Shown here piece after piece: positions 8,260 to 15,927 of a stretch of DNA of 21,760 nt. The stretch comes from Caldilineaceae bacterium (lineage in GTDB: Bacteria > Chloroflexota > Anaerolineae > Caldilineales > Caldilineaceae). Positions within the stretch are counted from its first letter, which is position 1, and each line of letters opens with the position of its first letter. The DNA lies in NCBI GenBank assembly GCA_028819675.1, contig JAPPKT010000627.1:1-21760 (forward strand), read 5' to 3'. The position numbers were made by a program, and so were the translations under genes. The notes beneath the pieces were generated by a model. That model saw nothing but the letters and a program-made list of their open reading frames with translations, searched no databases and was not told the DNA's origin.

Positions 8260-10581
8260 TCAGTTCTGACGCAGCAGGAGTTGATCGGCAAGTTCCAAGA
8301 GCAGGGAACGACCGGTTGGTTCACCCAGGGCCTGACGAAGGGCCTGCATGCCATCGTTGTGGTACTTGAGTACCTGAGCTTGCGACCAGCGCTTTGCGCC
8401 AGTTTCATCCAGCAGCGCGATCGCCTCCTGCAGGTTCTCCTCGGTTATGCCCCGGCGCCAAAGGAATCCAAGACCTTTCCCTTCGTTTGATTGCTCCAAT
8501 GCGTAAAGTAACGGAAGACTTTTTTTGCGTCGGAGGATGTCATTGCCTGCCGGCTTGCCCGTTACTTTCGGATCGCCCCAGATTCCCAGAATGTCATCTT
8601 GAATCTGAAACGCCAGTCCCATGCTATAGCCAAATCGGTACATACATCTGATCACAGCATTTTCGGCGCCGCCGAACAGTGCCCCTAGCGCGGTCGACCC
8701 TGCGATCAAGGCCGCTGTTTTGCCCCCGATCATGTGCAGATATTCGGCGACGGAAACATCTTCGCGCTCCTCAAAGCTGAGGTCAAGATGCTGGCCTTCC
8801 GTCAGTTTTATGCAGATCTCGGTAAACTGGCCGACAGCTGCGAGTGAGCGACCGTTCGCTCCTGATGATACCGGGATTCCGACAGCAGAACCGGTCGTAG
8901 CCGACGGTAAGAGGGCGGAAAAGGCGAGGGCGAACATGCCGTCGCCAACATTTATGGCCTGGGGCACGCCCCACAGCGCCCACAGGGTGGGTCGGTGCCG
9001 GCGGGTCTCGTCGCCATCCTCAATGTCATCATGGACAAGCGAAAAGTTATGCAGGATTTCAGTTGCCGCGGCCGCTGGCAGGGCCTCGGCAGGATTGCCT
9101 CCGACTGACTGACAAGCCAACAGGCAGAGTAGCGGTCGGACTCGCTTTCCTGCGGCAAAGGAGTCGGGGCGAAGCAGTTCATCGGCCCACCCCATGTGGT
9201 AGTGCATCATGGCATAGTGGTTGGCCTGCATAGGATGCGTGCTGGCAAGAACGGACCGCATTTCTTCTTCAAGGCGCGGCAGCCACAGAGAGGCGAAGTC
9301 CTCCAGTGACCCCTTCTTCAACTCAGTGGAGTTCGCCGAAGGGGAACCGAGTTTTCTGCCGCCGGACGAATCCGTTTCCAACCCAGCCTCCGATTCGTCA
9401 GGTTGGGTGACCGCGGCAGGGTCGTCTGAACCGAGTTCTTTCCCGGCGAAGAATCGTTCGTGCTTTTTGTCCTCTTTCCGGTCCTGCAATCGAGAATCCT
9501 GTCGCGTTCGTGTTGCAGAGTGTGTCGGCCCTGGAGTCAGATCGGTCGTGCTCACAAGGACGCCGGGCTTCCGCAGCTCTTGATTGTTGCGGGAGCCGCT
9601 GGCGAACATGGCGATGCGCAGCTCCTCGACAAGGATGTCGATCTCTTCTTCAACCGCTGCGGATGATTCTACGGCTCGTTTGAGAAACGGAGCAGCCAAG
9701 CCTACAAGATCTGCGCCAAGTGCCACAGCCTTGGCGATGTCCTGGCCGCTGCGAATGCCTCCGCTGGCAAAGACAGGCAGGTCGGGCCGGCCGGCTTCTG
9801 TTCGGGCTGCGCAGACATAGGAAAGACTGGTGACGGTGGGGATGCCCCACTCACGATAGGCTGCAGCCAGCCGTCGATGGCGTTCGGTCGGTGCGCGGTG
9901 CTTTTCGACCTCGCTCCAGGAAGTACCGCCGGCGCCTGCCACGTCGATGGCACTTACACCGGCGCCGATCAAGCGTCGTGCGGCCTGCCTGCTGATTCCC
10001 CAGCCGACTTCCTTGGCAATTACAGGGACACTGATCTGGGTGCAGACCGCTTCGATTCGGGATAGCAGTTCACCCCAGCGGGTATCGCCCTCAGGCTGCA
10101 GGACCTCCTGCAAGGGGTTCAGATGCAGGAACAGGGCGTCCGCCTCGACCATGTCTACTGCGCGCCGGCAGTGATCGACCGAATAACCGTAGTTGAGCTG
10201 CACTGCCCCCAAGTTGGCGAAGACCAGTGCGTCGGGTGCATGCTTGCGCACGGAAAACGAGGCCTCAACCTTGCTATCCTCCAGTGCGGCGCGCTGGCTT
10301 CCAACGCCCATGGCGAGGCCTTTCGCTTGCACGGCTTCTGCCAGTCGCCGGTTGATAAGTCCTGCCTGCGAGGTGCCACCGGTCATGGAGCTGACCAGGA
10401 TCGGCGCAGTCAGGCGCTTTCGGAACAGGACGACACTGGTGTCAACGTCTGCGAGGTCGATCTCGGGTAGGGCCTGGTGCATGAAATGGTAGCGTTCCAG
10501 ACCCGTAGTCAGCTGCCGGAACCCGACATCTTCATCCAGGTTTATGCGTATGTGCTCGTCTTTGCGACCGGCAGTGGACAA
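8260..10581 (-). CDS. fni: Fusion of type 2 isopentenyl-diphosphate isomerase and polyprenyl synthase
   Basis: One uninterrupted 773-residue frame joins two isoprenoid enzymes. Residues 1-340 (10581-9562) are FMN-dependent type 2 IPP isomerase, which interconverts IPP and DMAPP. It shows RKDEHIRI at the N-terminus, SSMTGG (64-69), LHLNPLQE (152-159, Mg and substrate) and SGGIRSG (273-279, FMN phosphate). Residues 341-425 are a charged, Ser/Asp/Glu-rich linker. Residues 426-773 (9306-8263) are a trans-polyprenyl diphosphate synthase with the first Asp-rich motif VHDDIED (516-522) and a second motif [10 protein letters not shown] (661-670). The DD..G form of the second motif is typical of actinobacterial-style geranylgeranyl or longer-chain synthases. 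The start is TTG, spaced five bases from GGGAGAG on the minus strand, and begins the protein exactly where isomerases usually start. The product chain length cannot be read from the sequence. An internal start giving a free synthase cannot be ruled out. Confidence 0.88.
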   Translation of the reverse strand: MSTAGRKDEHIRINLDEDVGFRQLTTGLERYHFMHQALPEIDLADVDTSVVLFRKRLTAPILVSSMTGGTSQAGLINRRLAEAVQAKGLAMGVGSQRAALEDSKVEASFSVRKHAPDALVFANLGAVQLNYGYSVDHCRRAVDMVEADALFLHLNPLQEVLQPEGDTRWGELLSRIEAVCTQISVPVIAKEVGWGISRQAARRLIGAGVSAIDVAGAGGTSWSEVEKHRAPTERHRRLAAAYREWGIPTVTSLSYVCAARTEAGRPDLPVFASGGIRSGQDIAKAVALGADLVGLAAPFLKRAVESSAAVEEEIDILVEELRIAMFASGSRNNQELRKPGVLVSTTDLTPGPTHSATRTRQDSRLQDRKEDKKHERFFAGKELGSDDPAAVTQPDESEAGLETDSSGGRKLGSPSANSTELKKGSLEDFASLWLPRLEEEMRSVLASTHPMQANHYAMMHYHMGWADELLRPDSFAAGKRVRPLLCLLACQSVGGNPAEALPAAAATEILHNFSLVHDDIEDGDETRRHRPTLWALWGVPQAINVGDGMFALAFSALLPSATTGSAVGIPVSSGANGRSLAAVGQFTEICIKLTEGQHLDLSFEEREDVSVAEYLHMIGGKTAALIAGSTALGALFGGAENAVIRCMYRFGYSMGLAFQIQDDILGIWGDPKVTGKPAGNDILRRKKSLPLLYALEQSNEGKGLGFLWRRGITEENLQEAIALLDETGAKRWSQAQVLKYHNDGMQALRQALGEPTGRSLLLELADQLLLRQN

Positions 10582-10781
10582 TTAAGCTCTCCCACAGACT
10601 GCAATGTAAGGAACAGAAGGCAGACTGGCTTCCTCAGGTTTGACCGCATCTGGATTTGAACGGAGTGCCAAGCAGGTAGAATGAAAGGGCAAGAGTGTGC
10701 TTCCCGCCCTGCTTTGCGTACCGATGAAGGACCGAATAAGTCTCTAAAAAGACGTGTCGGCCAGCTTCTTTCCAGATTCGT

Positions 10782-10807
10782 ATCGAAAATCGTAACTCTC
10801 TTTCGAT
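10782..10807. promoter_or_regulatory. Operator-like dyad ATCGAAA-N12-TTTCGAT
   Basis: A perfect 7-bp inverted repeat (10782-10788 and 10801-10807) with a 12-base centre. It overlaps the -35 zone of the acpP promoter candidate and the predicted start of the minus-strand isomerase transcript. This position suits a dimeric repressor acting on both genes. No regulator is identified. Confidence 0.4.
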
Positions 10808-10830
10808 TCTAGTGTTATATGATTTATAAT
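10801..10830 (+). promoter_or_regulatory. acpP promoter candidate
   Basis: A perfect TATAAT (10825-10830) lies 55 bases before the acpP start. The best -35 candidate, TTTCGA (10801-10806, 18-base spacer), is weak. The surrounding AT-rich context supports a promoter here. Confidence 0.5.
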
Positions 10831-10834
10831 GCAA
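10806..10834 (-). promoter_or_regulatory. Minus-strand promoter candidate for the isomerase-synthase gene
   Basis: On the minus strand TTGCAT (10834-10829), a 17-base spacer and TAGAAT (10811-10806) form a sigma-70-like promoter with a weak -35 and a good -10. It overlaps the acpP -10 box on the other strand. Transcription would start near 10799, giving a leader of about 220 bases before the TTG start. Confidence 0.4.
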
Positions 10835-10885
10835 GACATTCGCATTAAATTCTGAACAAGTATATCGACCAAAGGAGGGACGAGA

Positions 10886-11122
10886 ATGTCAACAACTTTT
10901 GAGCAGGTGCGCGATATTATAGTGGATCAGTTAGATGTTGATCCTGATGAAGTAACAGAAAATGCCAAGTTCAAAGAGGATTTGGATGCTGACAGTTTGG
11001 ACCTGGTTGAGTTGATAATGTCTTTCGAAGAGGAGTTTGGCGGCGAAATCAGCGACGAGCAAGCCCAGGAGATCGAGACGGTCGGCGATGTAGTAAGGCA
11101 TCTCGAGGCCCAGGCGGTCTAA
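10886..11122 (+). CDS. acpP: Acyl carrier protein
   Basis: A 78-residue acidic ACP, the normal length. It carries the growing acyl chain on a 4'-phosphopantetheine arm in fatty acid synthesis. The attachment serine is in [12 protein letters not shown]. The pattern of helices and the Asp/Glu-rich surface are typical. An excellent AGGAGG (10873-10878) precedes the ATG. The gene has its own promoter candidate and terminator, so it appears monocistronic. No fab genes lie beside it in this window, although many bacteria cluster them. Confidence 0.95.
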   Translation: MSTTFEQVRDIIVDQLDVDPDEVTENAKFKEDLDADSLDLVELIMSFEEEFGGEISDEQAQEIETVGDVVRHLEAQAV

Positions 11123-11152
11123 ATTGCCTGCCGGAACACAGTCTGTTTGTTC

Positions 11153-11187
11153 AAAGCGAGTTGTGTATGCAACTCGCTTTTTCTTTT
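11153..11187 (+). terminator. Rho-independent terminator after acpP
   Basis: An 11-bp perfect stem, AAAGCGAGTTG (11153-11163) with CAACTCGCTTT (11170-11180), has a six-base loop and a TTTTTCTTTT tract (11178-11187). This is a textbook intrinsic terminator 31 bases after the acpP stop. It shows that a start at 11147 for the next gene would lie upstream of the hairpin, which is unlikely. Confidence 0.92.
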
Positions 11188-11194
11188 GGTGGAG

Positions 11195-11896
11195 ATGAGT
11201 ATAGCCGGGAGAGGTGTGGTGGCGTCCTCTTCAGTTTACAGGGAAAATACCACATTGCTGATCATTGCCGGTGGCAGCAGTCGTCGTATGGGAACGGACA
11301 AACTCTTGCTGCCGGTGCCTCCAAAGGAGATACCTCTGGTCCGGCACGTGGCCGAGCGACTCCTGCCGCTCGTAGGAAACGTGATTGTTATCGCAAATGA
11401 CCCTGGCGTCAGTGATGCTGTTAAAGGTCTGGCTCAGGCGGCGGTCCAACACGGGCAGGACGGGATGCATTCCCGCACTGTCGTCAGGTGCCTACAAGAC
11501 GATACGCCGGGAGACGGCCCACTTGGCGGCCTTGCCACTGGCCTGCGGCGGATCGACGGTTGGGCCTTGACTGTAGCCGGTGACATGCCGTTTATTTCAG
11601 CGGCATGTTGCCGGTTTCTGATTGACAATACTGGCGTGGGCTGCGATGCGGTGGTGCCAGTTCTCGATGGGCAGTCCCAGCCGCTGCATGCAGTATACAG
11701 CCGGCGTTGCCTGCCTTCAGTCGAAAAGGCGATGGCGGCGGGTGAGCGCCGCATGGACAGCTTCTGGCACGAAGTACGAGTGCGCCTGATTGCGGCCGAC
11801 CAGCTGCGCGCCTTTGATCCTGATCTGCATACATTCACCAACGTAAACACGCCGTCTGAGTGGAAAGAGGCTCGTGCTCTGCTTTCTCAAGGGTGA
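11195..11896 (+). CDS. mobA: MobA-like molybdenum cofactor guanylyltransferase
   Basis: A nucleotidyltransferase of the MobA/MocA group, which joins GMP (or CMP) to molybdopterin in the cytoplasm. The N-terminal Rossmann-type domain shows the nucleotide-binding signature IIAGGSSRRMGTDK (about 23-36), then GDGPLGGL, the metal-binding VAGDMPF, and the family C-terminal NVNTPSEW. The frame is open further upstream to 11147, but that would put the acpP terminator inside the gene. I use the ATG at 11195; GTG at 11216 or 11219, behind GGGAGAGG, is equally possible. No other molybdenum cofactor gene lies nearby, so the guanylyl versus cytidylyl choice is open. Confidence 0.78.
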   Translation: MSIAGRGVVASSSVYRENTTLLIIAGGSSRRMGTDKLLLPVPPKEIPLVRHVAERLLPLVGNVIVIANDPGVSDAVKGLAQAAVQHGQDGMHSRTVVRCLQDDTPGDGPLGGLATGLRRIDGWALTVAGDMPFISAACCRFLIDNTGVGCDAVVPVLDGQSQPLHAVYSRRCLPSVEKAMAAGERRMDSFWHEVRVRLIAADQLRAFDPDLHTFTNVNTPSEWKEARALLSQG

Positions 11897-11904
11897 CCAC
11901 CAGG

Positions 11905-11913
11905 TGTTAGAAT
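11905..11913 (+). promoter_or_regulatory. Extended -10 candidate before the radical SAM gene
   Basis: TGTTAGAAT carries the TG of an extended -10 plus a five-of-six -10 box just after the mobA stop. No good -35 is visible. A 9-bp direct repeat, GGAACAGTG (11930-11938 and 11959-11967), lies downstream in the presumed leader. Weak evidence overall. Confidence 0.3.
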
Positions 11914-12046
11914 GGGGCCAGCCCGTCAGGGAACAGTGCTGAGACAGCATTAGATTGCGGAACAGTGTAGGGTCGCAAAGGTCTTTGCAAGGGAGAATTG
12001 ACTCCTTCCATGGACTCCGGTAACAGCGAAAACTTCAAATTCCGAA

Positions 12047-13930
12047 ATGGTTAAGAATCGCAGACGCTCGGTGCAGCAGAGAAGGACTGACTTCACAAGG
12101 CAAGGCCGCCGCCAGCCAGTGGAGGAAGGCGCGGTCGTTAAAGACTGGGGAGGCCGCCTTCCCGTCGCGTTGACCTTTCCCAACAGCTACTACGTTGGCA
12201 TGAGCAGTTTGGCATTTCAATTGCTCTATCGGTGGCTGAACGCGGAACAGGATGTAGTCTGCGAGCGTATATTCTGGCAGAAGGGGGCGGCGGCGTCCGG
12301 TCAGCCATTGCTGTCGCTAGAGAGCGGACGTGCTGCAGACGAATTTGCCATCTGGGCGTTTACCATTTCCTGGGAGATGGACTACTTCAACGTAGTCGAA
12401 TTGCTGCGCCAAGCCGGGATCCCGCCCCTGGCACAGGAGCGCCTCCACAGCAGCCGCTGGGACGGGTCGCCCTGGCCACTCATCATTGGCGGTGGGCCCG
12501 GAATCACGATGAACCCGGAGCCGATGGCGCCATTTTTCGATGCCGTTCTCATCGGTGAAGGCGAGGAGGCCGTTCCCCAGTTTATTGAGATCTGCCGCGA
12601 TGCGCTGCACGGGGACCGGGAGGCGCTCCTGCAGAGACTCGATCGTCAACCAGGATTCTACGTCCCTCATCTTCGTCCTTCGAATCGCGACCACGCAGAC
12701 TTTCGGCCGGTTGAGCGGCTGTGGGTGCGGGAGCTGCCCGAGTACGAGACGCAGTCGGTCCTCTACACGCCGGATACGGAGTTCAGCGGCATGCACCTGA
12801 TGGAGATCGCGCGCGGCTGCGGGCGCGGGTGCCGCTTCTGTCTGGCGGGGTACGTTTACCGACCGCCGCGCGAACAGCCGTTGGAGACGCTGTTAGGCTG
12901 GGCCCAAACGGCGAAGGCCAAGGGACGCGACCGAATTGGCCTTGTCAGCGCCGCGGTCAGCGACCACACGCAGATAGATGAACTTGCAAGCGAACTTGCG
13001 GGCATGGGGGCATCGATCAGCGCCAGCTCGATGCGGATGGATCCGATCAGCGTTCCATTGATCCGGGCGATGGCTGAGGGTGGGACGCAGACTCTAACGG
13101 TAGCGCCTGAGGCAGGCAGCGAACGTCTGCGAAACGTTATCAACAAGACCCAGACGGAAGAGCAGATGATGCGGGCTGTGGGCCTGGCGGCCGAACTGGA
13201 TTTTCCCCAGCTCAAACTGTATTTTATGACCGGCCACCCAACGGAGACAGACGAAGATATCCAGGAACTGATAGACTTCACGCTCAAGGCGCGCCAGGTT
13301 TTCAGGCGGCGGCTGGCGATCAATGCCACACCGTTCGTGCCAAAGGCCCATACGCCTTTCCAATGGGAAGCAATGATGCCTGCGGCGGAGTTGAAAAGGC
13401 GTCAGCGCACGATCAACAAGGCGCTGGCGCGGCACGGCGTTGAGGTGCGTGCGGACTCGCCGGAATGGGCTGAGGTGCAGGCTGTGTTGAGCCGGGGAGA
13501 CCGCGCCTTGGCCGACGTGCTCCTTGCGATTCCGCCGGGCCAGTTGAACACGCGACTTTTCTTCCGAACCATGGAGAAACTCGGGCTGGAGAAGGAACAT
13601 TATCTGGGCCAATGGGAAACGGGCAGCCCTCTTCCATGGGATATCGTGCAGAGCGGGGTCAGTGAGAGCTACTTCAATTACGAGCTGCGTTTGGCAACGC
13701 AGGAGCGCACAGGCCTTTCGTGCCCGCCCGACACGGCTGGCTGCCTCACCTGCCAGGCGTGTGACGACGACTGGGCATTTCGTTTTGGCGCCAGCGAAAA
13801 CCGCCCGATCAAGACAACGAAAGGCGGGGCGTGGAGGGCCCAGGACTGGCTGCCCTGGACGAAGCTAAAAGCCCAAGAACACGAAACCAGCCTGGGTAAT
13901 GTCACGATTGAGCCGATTCCTCTGGAATGA
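12047..13930 (+). CDS. B12-binding-type radical SAM protein (TIGR03960-like)
   Basis: This 627-residue protein has an N-terminal cobalamin-binding-like Rossmann region (about 35-200, with IIGGGPGITMNPEP and the LIGEGEEAVPQF block). It is followed by a radical SAM barrel with the [4Fe-4S] motif RGCGRGCRFC (Cys258, 262, 265). Near the C-terminus a cysteine cluster, CPPDTAGCLTCQAC (Cys559, 566, 569, 572), matches the Cys-rich tail I associate with the rSAM_fuse family. In many bacteria that family is fused to, or followed by, a DUF2344 protein and ribonuclease G. Here the DUF2344 part is missing and the next gene is unrelated. The exact reaction is unknown. The ATG at 12047 has no clear Shine-Dalgarno, and its basic N-terminus is unremarkable, so the start is uncertain. 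Confidence 0.8.
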   Translation: MVKNRRRSVQQRRTDFTRQGRRQPVEEGAVVKDWGGRLPVALTFPNSYYVGMSSLAFQLLYRWLNAEQDVVCERIFWQKGAAASGQPLLSLESGRAADEFAIWAFTISWEMDYFNVVELLRQAGIPPLAQERLHSSRWDGSPWPLIIGGGPGITMNPEPMAPFFDAVLIGEGEEAVPQFIEICRDALHGDREALLQRLDRQPGFYVPHLRPSNRDHADFRPVERLWVRELPEYETQSVLYTPDTEFSGMHLMEIARGCGRGCRFCLAGYVYRPPREQPLETLLGWAQTAKAKGRDRIGLVSAAVSDHTQIDELASELAGMGASISASSMRMDPISVPLIRAMAEGGTQTLTVAPEAGSERLRNVINKTQTEEQMMRAVGLAAELDFPQLKLYFMTGHPTETDEDIQELIDFTLKARQVFRRRLAINATPFVPKAHTPFQWEAMMPAAELKRRQRTINKALARHGVEVRADSPEWAEVQAVLSRGDRALADVLLAIPPGQLNTRLFFRTMEKLGLEKEHYLGQWETGSPLPWDIVQSGVSESYFNYELRLATQERTGLSCPPDTAGCLTCQACDDDWAFRFGASENRPIKTTKGGAWRAQDWLPWTKLKAQEHETSLGNVTIEPIPLE

Positions 13931-14019
13931 AGTCGATCCAACTGAGGGCAATCTTCCTCCTGGAAGAACTGGCGGCGCAAAGATTCGGGATCGGACAATA
14001 GGGACCAACAGTCAGAAAG

Positions 14020-14850
14020 ATGCGGCGCATTTGCTACAACAATGGCGTAGTGGCCTATGCCTTTGAAAGTCTTGCCTCTTTTCCTCTCCAGGCCCATGTA
14101 AGCGCGCGTCACGGGGGCGTTTCACCAGAGCCCTGGCACAGTCTGAATTTCAGCTACAGCAGAGGCGATGAGCGTGAGCGAGTGCTCGAAAACTTCGCCC
14201 GCTTCTGTGGCGCGATCGGCAAGAACCCCTCCGAGCCCGTACGCACGCACCAGATTCACAGCACCAATGTTGCCCAGGTAGACTGGGAGGACGCCGGCAC
14301 ACGGAAAGCGAGGTGCGACGCCCTCATTACTGATGCGGTTGATCTGCCACTATTCCTCGTATTCGCCGATTGCGTGCCACTTGTAATCTATGATCCAGCA
14401 CACCATGCGCTGGGAGCCTGCCATGCTGGCTGGCGCGGCACCGTCGAAGGGATGGCGAGCGCCGCGCTGAAGGCGATGAAGTCGGCTTTTGGTACGGACG
14501 CGTCAGACGTGCATGTAGGAATCGGTCCCAGTATCGGGCCTGAAAGCTATGAAGTCGGCGAGGAAGTCATTGGGAGGGCGACTTCAATTCTACCTGGCGG
14601 CGAAAAGTATCTGAAGGGGGGCCAAGGCGTCAAGGATAGGCTTCTTTTCGACCTTTGGCAGGCAAATGCAGACCAGCTTACCGCTGCGGGCGTTCCGGAA
14701 GGGCAGATCGAACTGTCTGGAATCGACACTGCGCGCAGAACGGATGAATTCTTCAGCCACCGGGCCGAAGAGGGCAGGTGCGGGCTCTTTGGACTATTGA
14801 CGTGGCTGGAACCGCGAGGGCAGGGGCATCGTTCGCAATTGGAGATATGA
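14020..14850 (+). CDS. pgeF: PgeF/YfiH laccase-domain purine nucleoside phosphorylase
   Basis: A 276-residue member of the Cu-oxidase_4 (YfiH/YlmD) family. Known members act as zinc-dependent purine nucleoside phosphorylases and adenosine deaminases; some were first described as polyphenol oxidases. The three metal ligands are visible: His80 in THQIHSTN, Cys118 in FADCVPL and His135 in CHAGWRG. The RHGGVS block (about 30-35) marks the usual N-terminus, so the ATG at 14020 fits although its ribosome binding site is weak. It lies 89 bases after the radical SAM gene, probably in the same transcript. In many bacteria pgeF sits near cell-division genes, and ftsK lies three genes downstream here. 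Confidence 0.9.
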   Translation: MRRICYNNGVVAYAFESLASFPLQAHVSARHGGVSPEPWHSLNFSYSRGDERERVLENFARFCGAIGKNPSEPVRTHQIHSTNVAQVDWEDAGTRKARCDALITDAVDLPLFLVFADCVPLVIYDPAHHALGACHAGWRGTVEGMASAALKAMKSAFGTDASDVHVGIGPSIGPESYEVGEEVIGRATSILPGGEKYLKGGQGVKDRLLFDLWQANADQLTAAGVPEGQIELSGIDTARRTDEFFSHRAEEGRCGLFGLLTWLEPRGQGHRSQLEI

Positions 14851-14856
14851 TACAAT
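14848..14856 (+). promoter_or_regulatory. Extended -10 promoter candidate at the pgeF stop
   Basis: TGATACAAT (TG plus a five-of-six -10 box) overlaps the pgeF stop codon and precedes a 165-base untranslated stretch before the next start at 15022. The -35 region is poor. It could drive the small membrane protein and the receptor gene after it. Confidence 0.35.
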
Positions 14857-15021
14857 TGGTCAGGACAGAAAAGACTATACTCTGAAGAGGCAATTCGTCC
14901 GGAGTGCAGAGCAGTATCGCAAATGGCGCAGGCGGAGTCGCCGACGTGCGGCCCAATGTAGTGTTCACGGGTTTCGGGGGTTGTAGCCGCTCTGCAATAT
15001 GTCTTTTCGGGTTGATTCTGC

Positions 15022-15831
15022 ATGTCGGAAAACGAAAACCAGTTTGAAGAGCTGCTGCGGAGGCTCGGTCTCGATTCTCTACCGACGTACCAGCAGATCT
15101 TTGAATCGATGGACCCTTTGTCATGGACGCTGGTACTGCTTCTTTCAGGAGCAGTTTTACTGGGCGTCTTTTTTACATTGAACACACGGTACCGTTTTCA
15201 CGCCTTCCAGGAGGCCGAGGCCACACCGGAAATCCTCCTGGCCCGTTTGAAGCAGGATCCAACCTACCTGACGCCAGCATCAATAATCAATCGACTCGGC
15301 GCAGATACGACTTTGCTGCTACTGGAACACGGAGACCAGATAACTGCCCCACAGTGGCGGTCGATGTGGAACAGGGTACGTGAGGAGCTACTGGGTCTGC
15401 TCTCCTCGCAACACGCGTTCGGCCCGATATACGCTCTGGCCCATTACTACCAGAGCACAGATACGCAGGAGCCGGACAGCATGCGAATCCGCCGAACCGC
15501 GCTGATTCACAAGCTGGGCCAGCGCCGGCACCTTGAACCCGGCGTCGACGGCATGGCGGCCCAGCTGCGGCTTGTACGACATCCCGCCGAGCAACTCGGG
15601 GAACTGGGTTTTGACGGACCTACGGTCTGGTTGGAAAGTCATGAGGAAACCATGCCAATCCAAGGTCCGATAATTCAGATGGATTCGGTGCGGTTCGAAA
15701 CTGTCGATCGAGCCAGTGTCAATCTTCTCATTCAGAGAACGCCAACAGTTGGTGGGAACTTCAGTATTCGGATGGAGAAACGAAATGAGATGTGGGTCGT
15801 GGTCGGCGAGCAGGTCAACTGGGCGTCATAG
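15022..15831 (+). CDS. Single-pass membrane protein of unknown function
   Basis: I do not recognise this 269-residue protein. Residues 1-32 are hydrophilic. One clear transmembrane segment lies at about 34-53, with a basic stretch after it (RYRFH), suggesting the large C-terminal part faces the cytoplasm. Residues 60-180 look helical. Residues 195-269 alternate hydrophobic and polar residues like beta strands and end in MWVVVGEQVNW, loosely reminiscent of NTF2-like folds; this is a guess. The ATG has no clear Shine-Dalgarno. It lies 96 bases before the 7TM-GAF-HTH gene on the same strand and could be a partner of that receptor. Confidence 0.65.
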   Translation: MSENENQFEELLRRLGLDSLPTYQQIFESMDPLSWTLVLLLSGAVLLGVFFTLNTRYRFHAFQEAEATPEILLARLKQDPTYLTPASIINRLGADTTLLLLEHGDQITAPQWRSMWNRVREELLGLLSSQHAFGPIYALAHYYQSTDTQEPDSMRIRRTALIHKLGQRRHLEPGVDGMAAQLRLVRHPAEQLGELGFDGPTVWLESHEETMPIQGPIIQMDSVRFETVDRASVNLLIQRTPTVGGNFSIRMEKRNEMWVVVGEQVNWAS

Positions 15832-15846
15832 CAAGGTGTCTCCTGG

Positions 15847-15897
15847 CGCGTGTGAAAGTCCGCCCTTCCTGCCGCCCCGTTTCCCCTTTCACATGCG
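15847..15897 (+). other. Long stem-loop with pyrimidine-rich loop
   Basis: CGCGTGTGAAAG (15847-15858) pairs with CTTTCACATGCG (15886-15897) as a 12-bp stem with one G-T wobble. It encloses a 27-base loop that is almost all C and T with isolated G. It lies 16 bases after one stop codon and 31 bases before the next start. No U-tract follows, so it is not a typical terminator. It may be an mRNA structure between two co-transcribed genes or a protein-binding dyad. Confidence 0.5.
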
Positions 15898-15927
15898 ACC
15901 GTCGTGCAGTTCTAAAGACAGCAACTA

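Larger units (their letters stand above)
10582..10885. other. Divergent intergenic region between fni fusion and acpP
   Basis: About 300 bases without a gene. The half near the isomerase (10594-10780) shows nothing clear apart from being a probable 5' leader for the minus-strand gene. Positions 10780-10880 are markedly AT-rich compared with the rest of the window. They hold overlapping promoter candidates for both directions, a 7-bp dyad and the acpP ribosome binding site. Confidence 0.7.

Noticed and set aside
11930..11967. Direct repeat GGAACAGTG (two copies, 29 bases apart) as an operator
   Set aside because: Only 9 bases, two copies, and no link to a good promoter; chance cannot be excluded.
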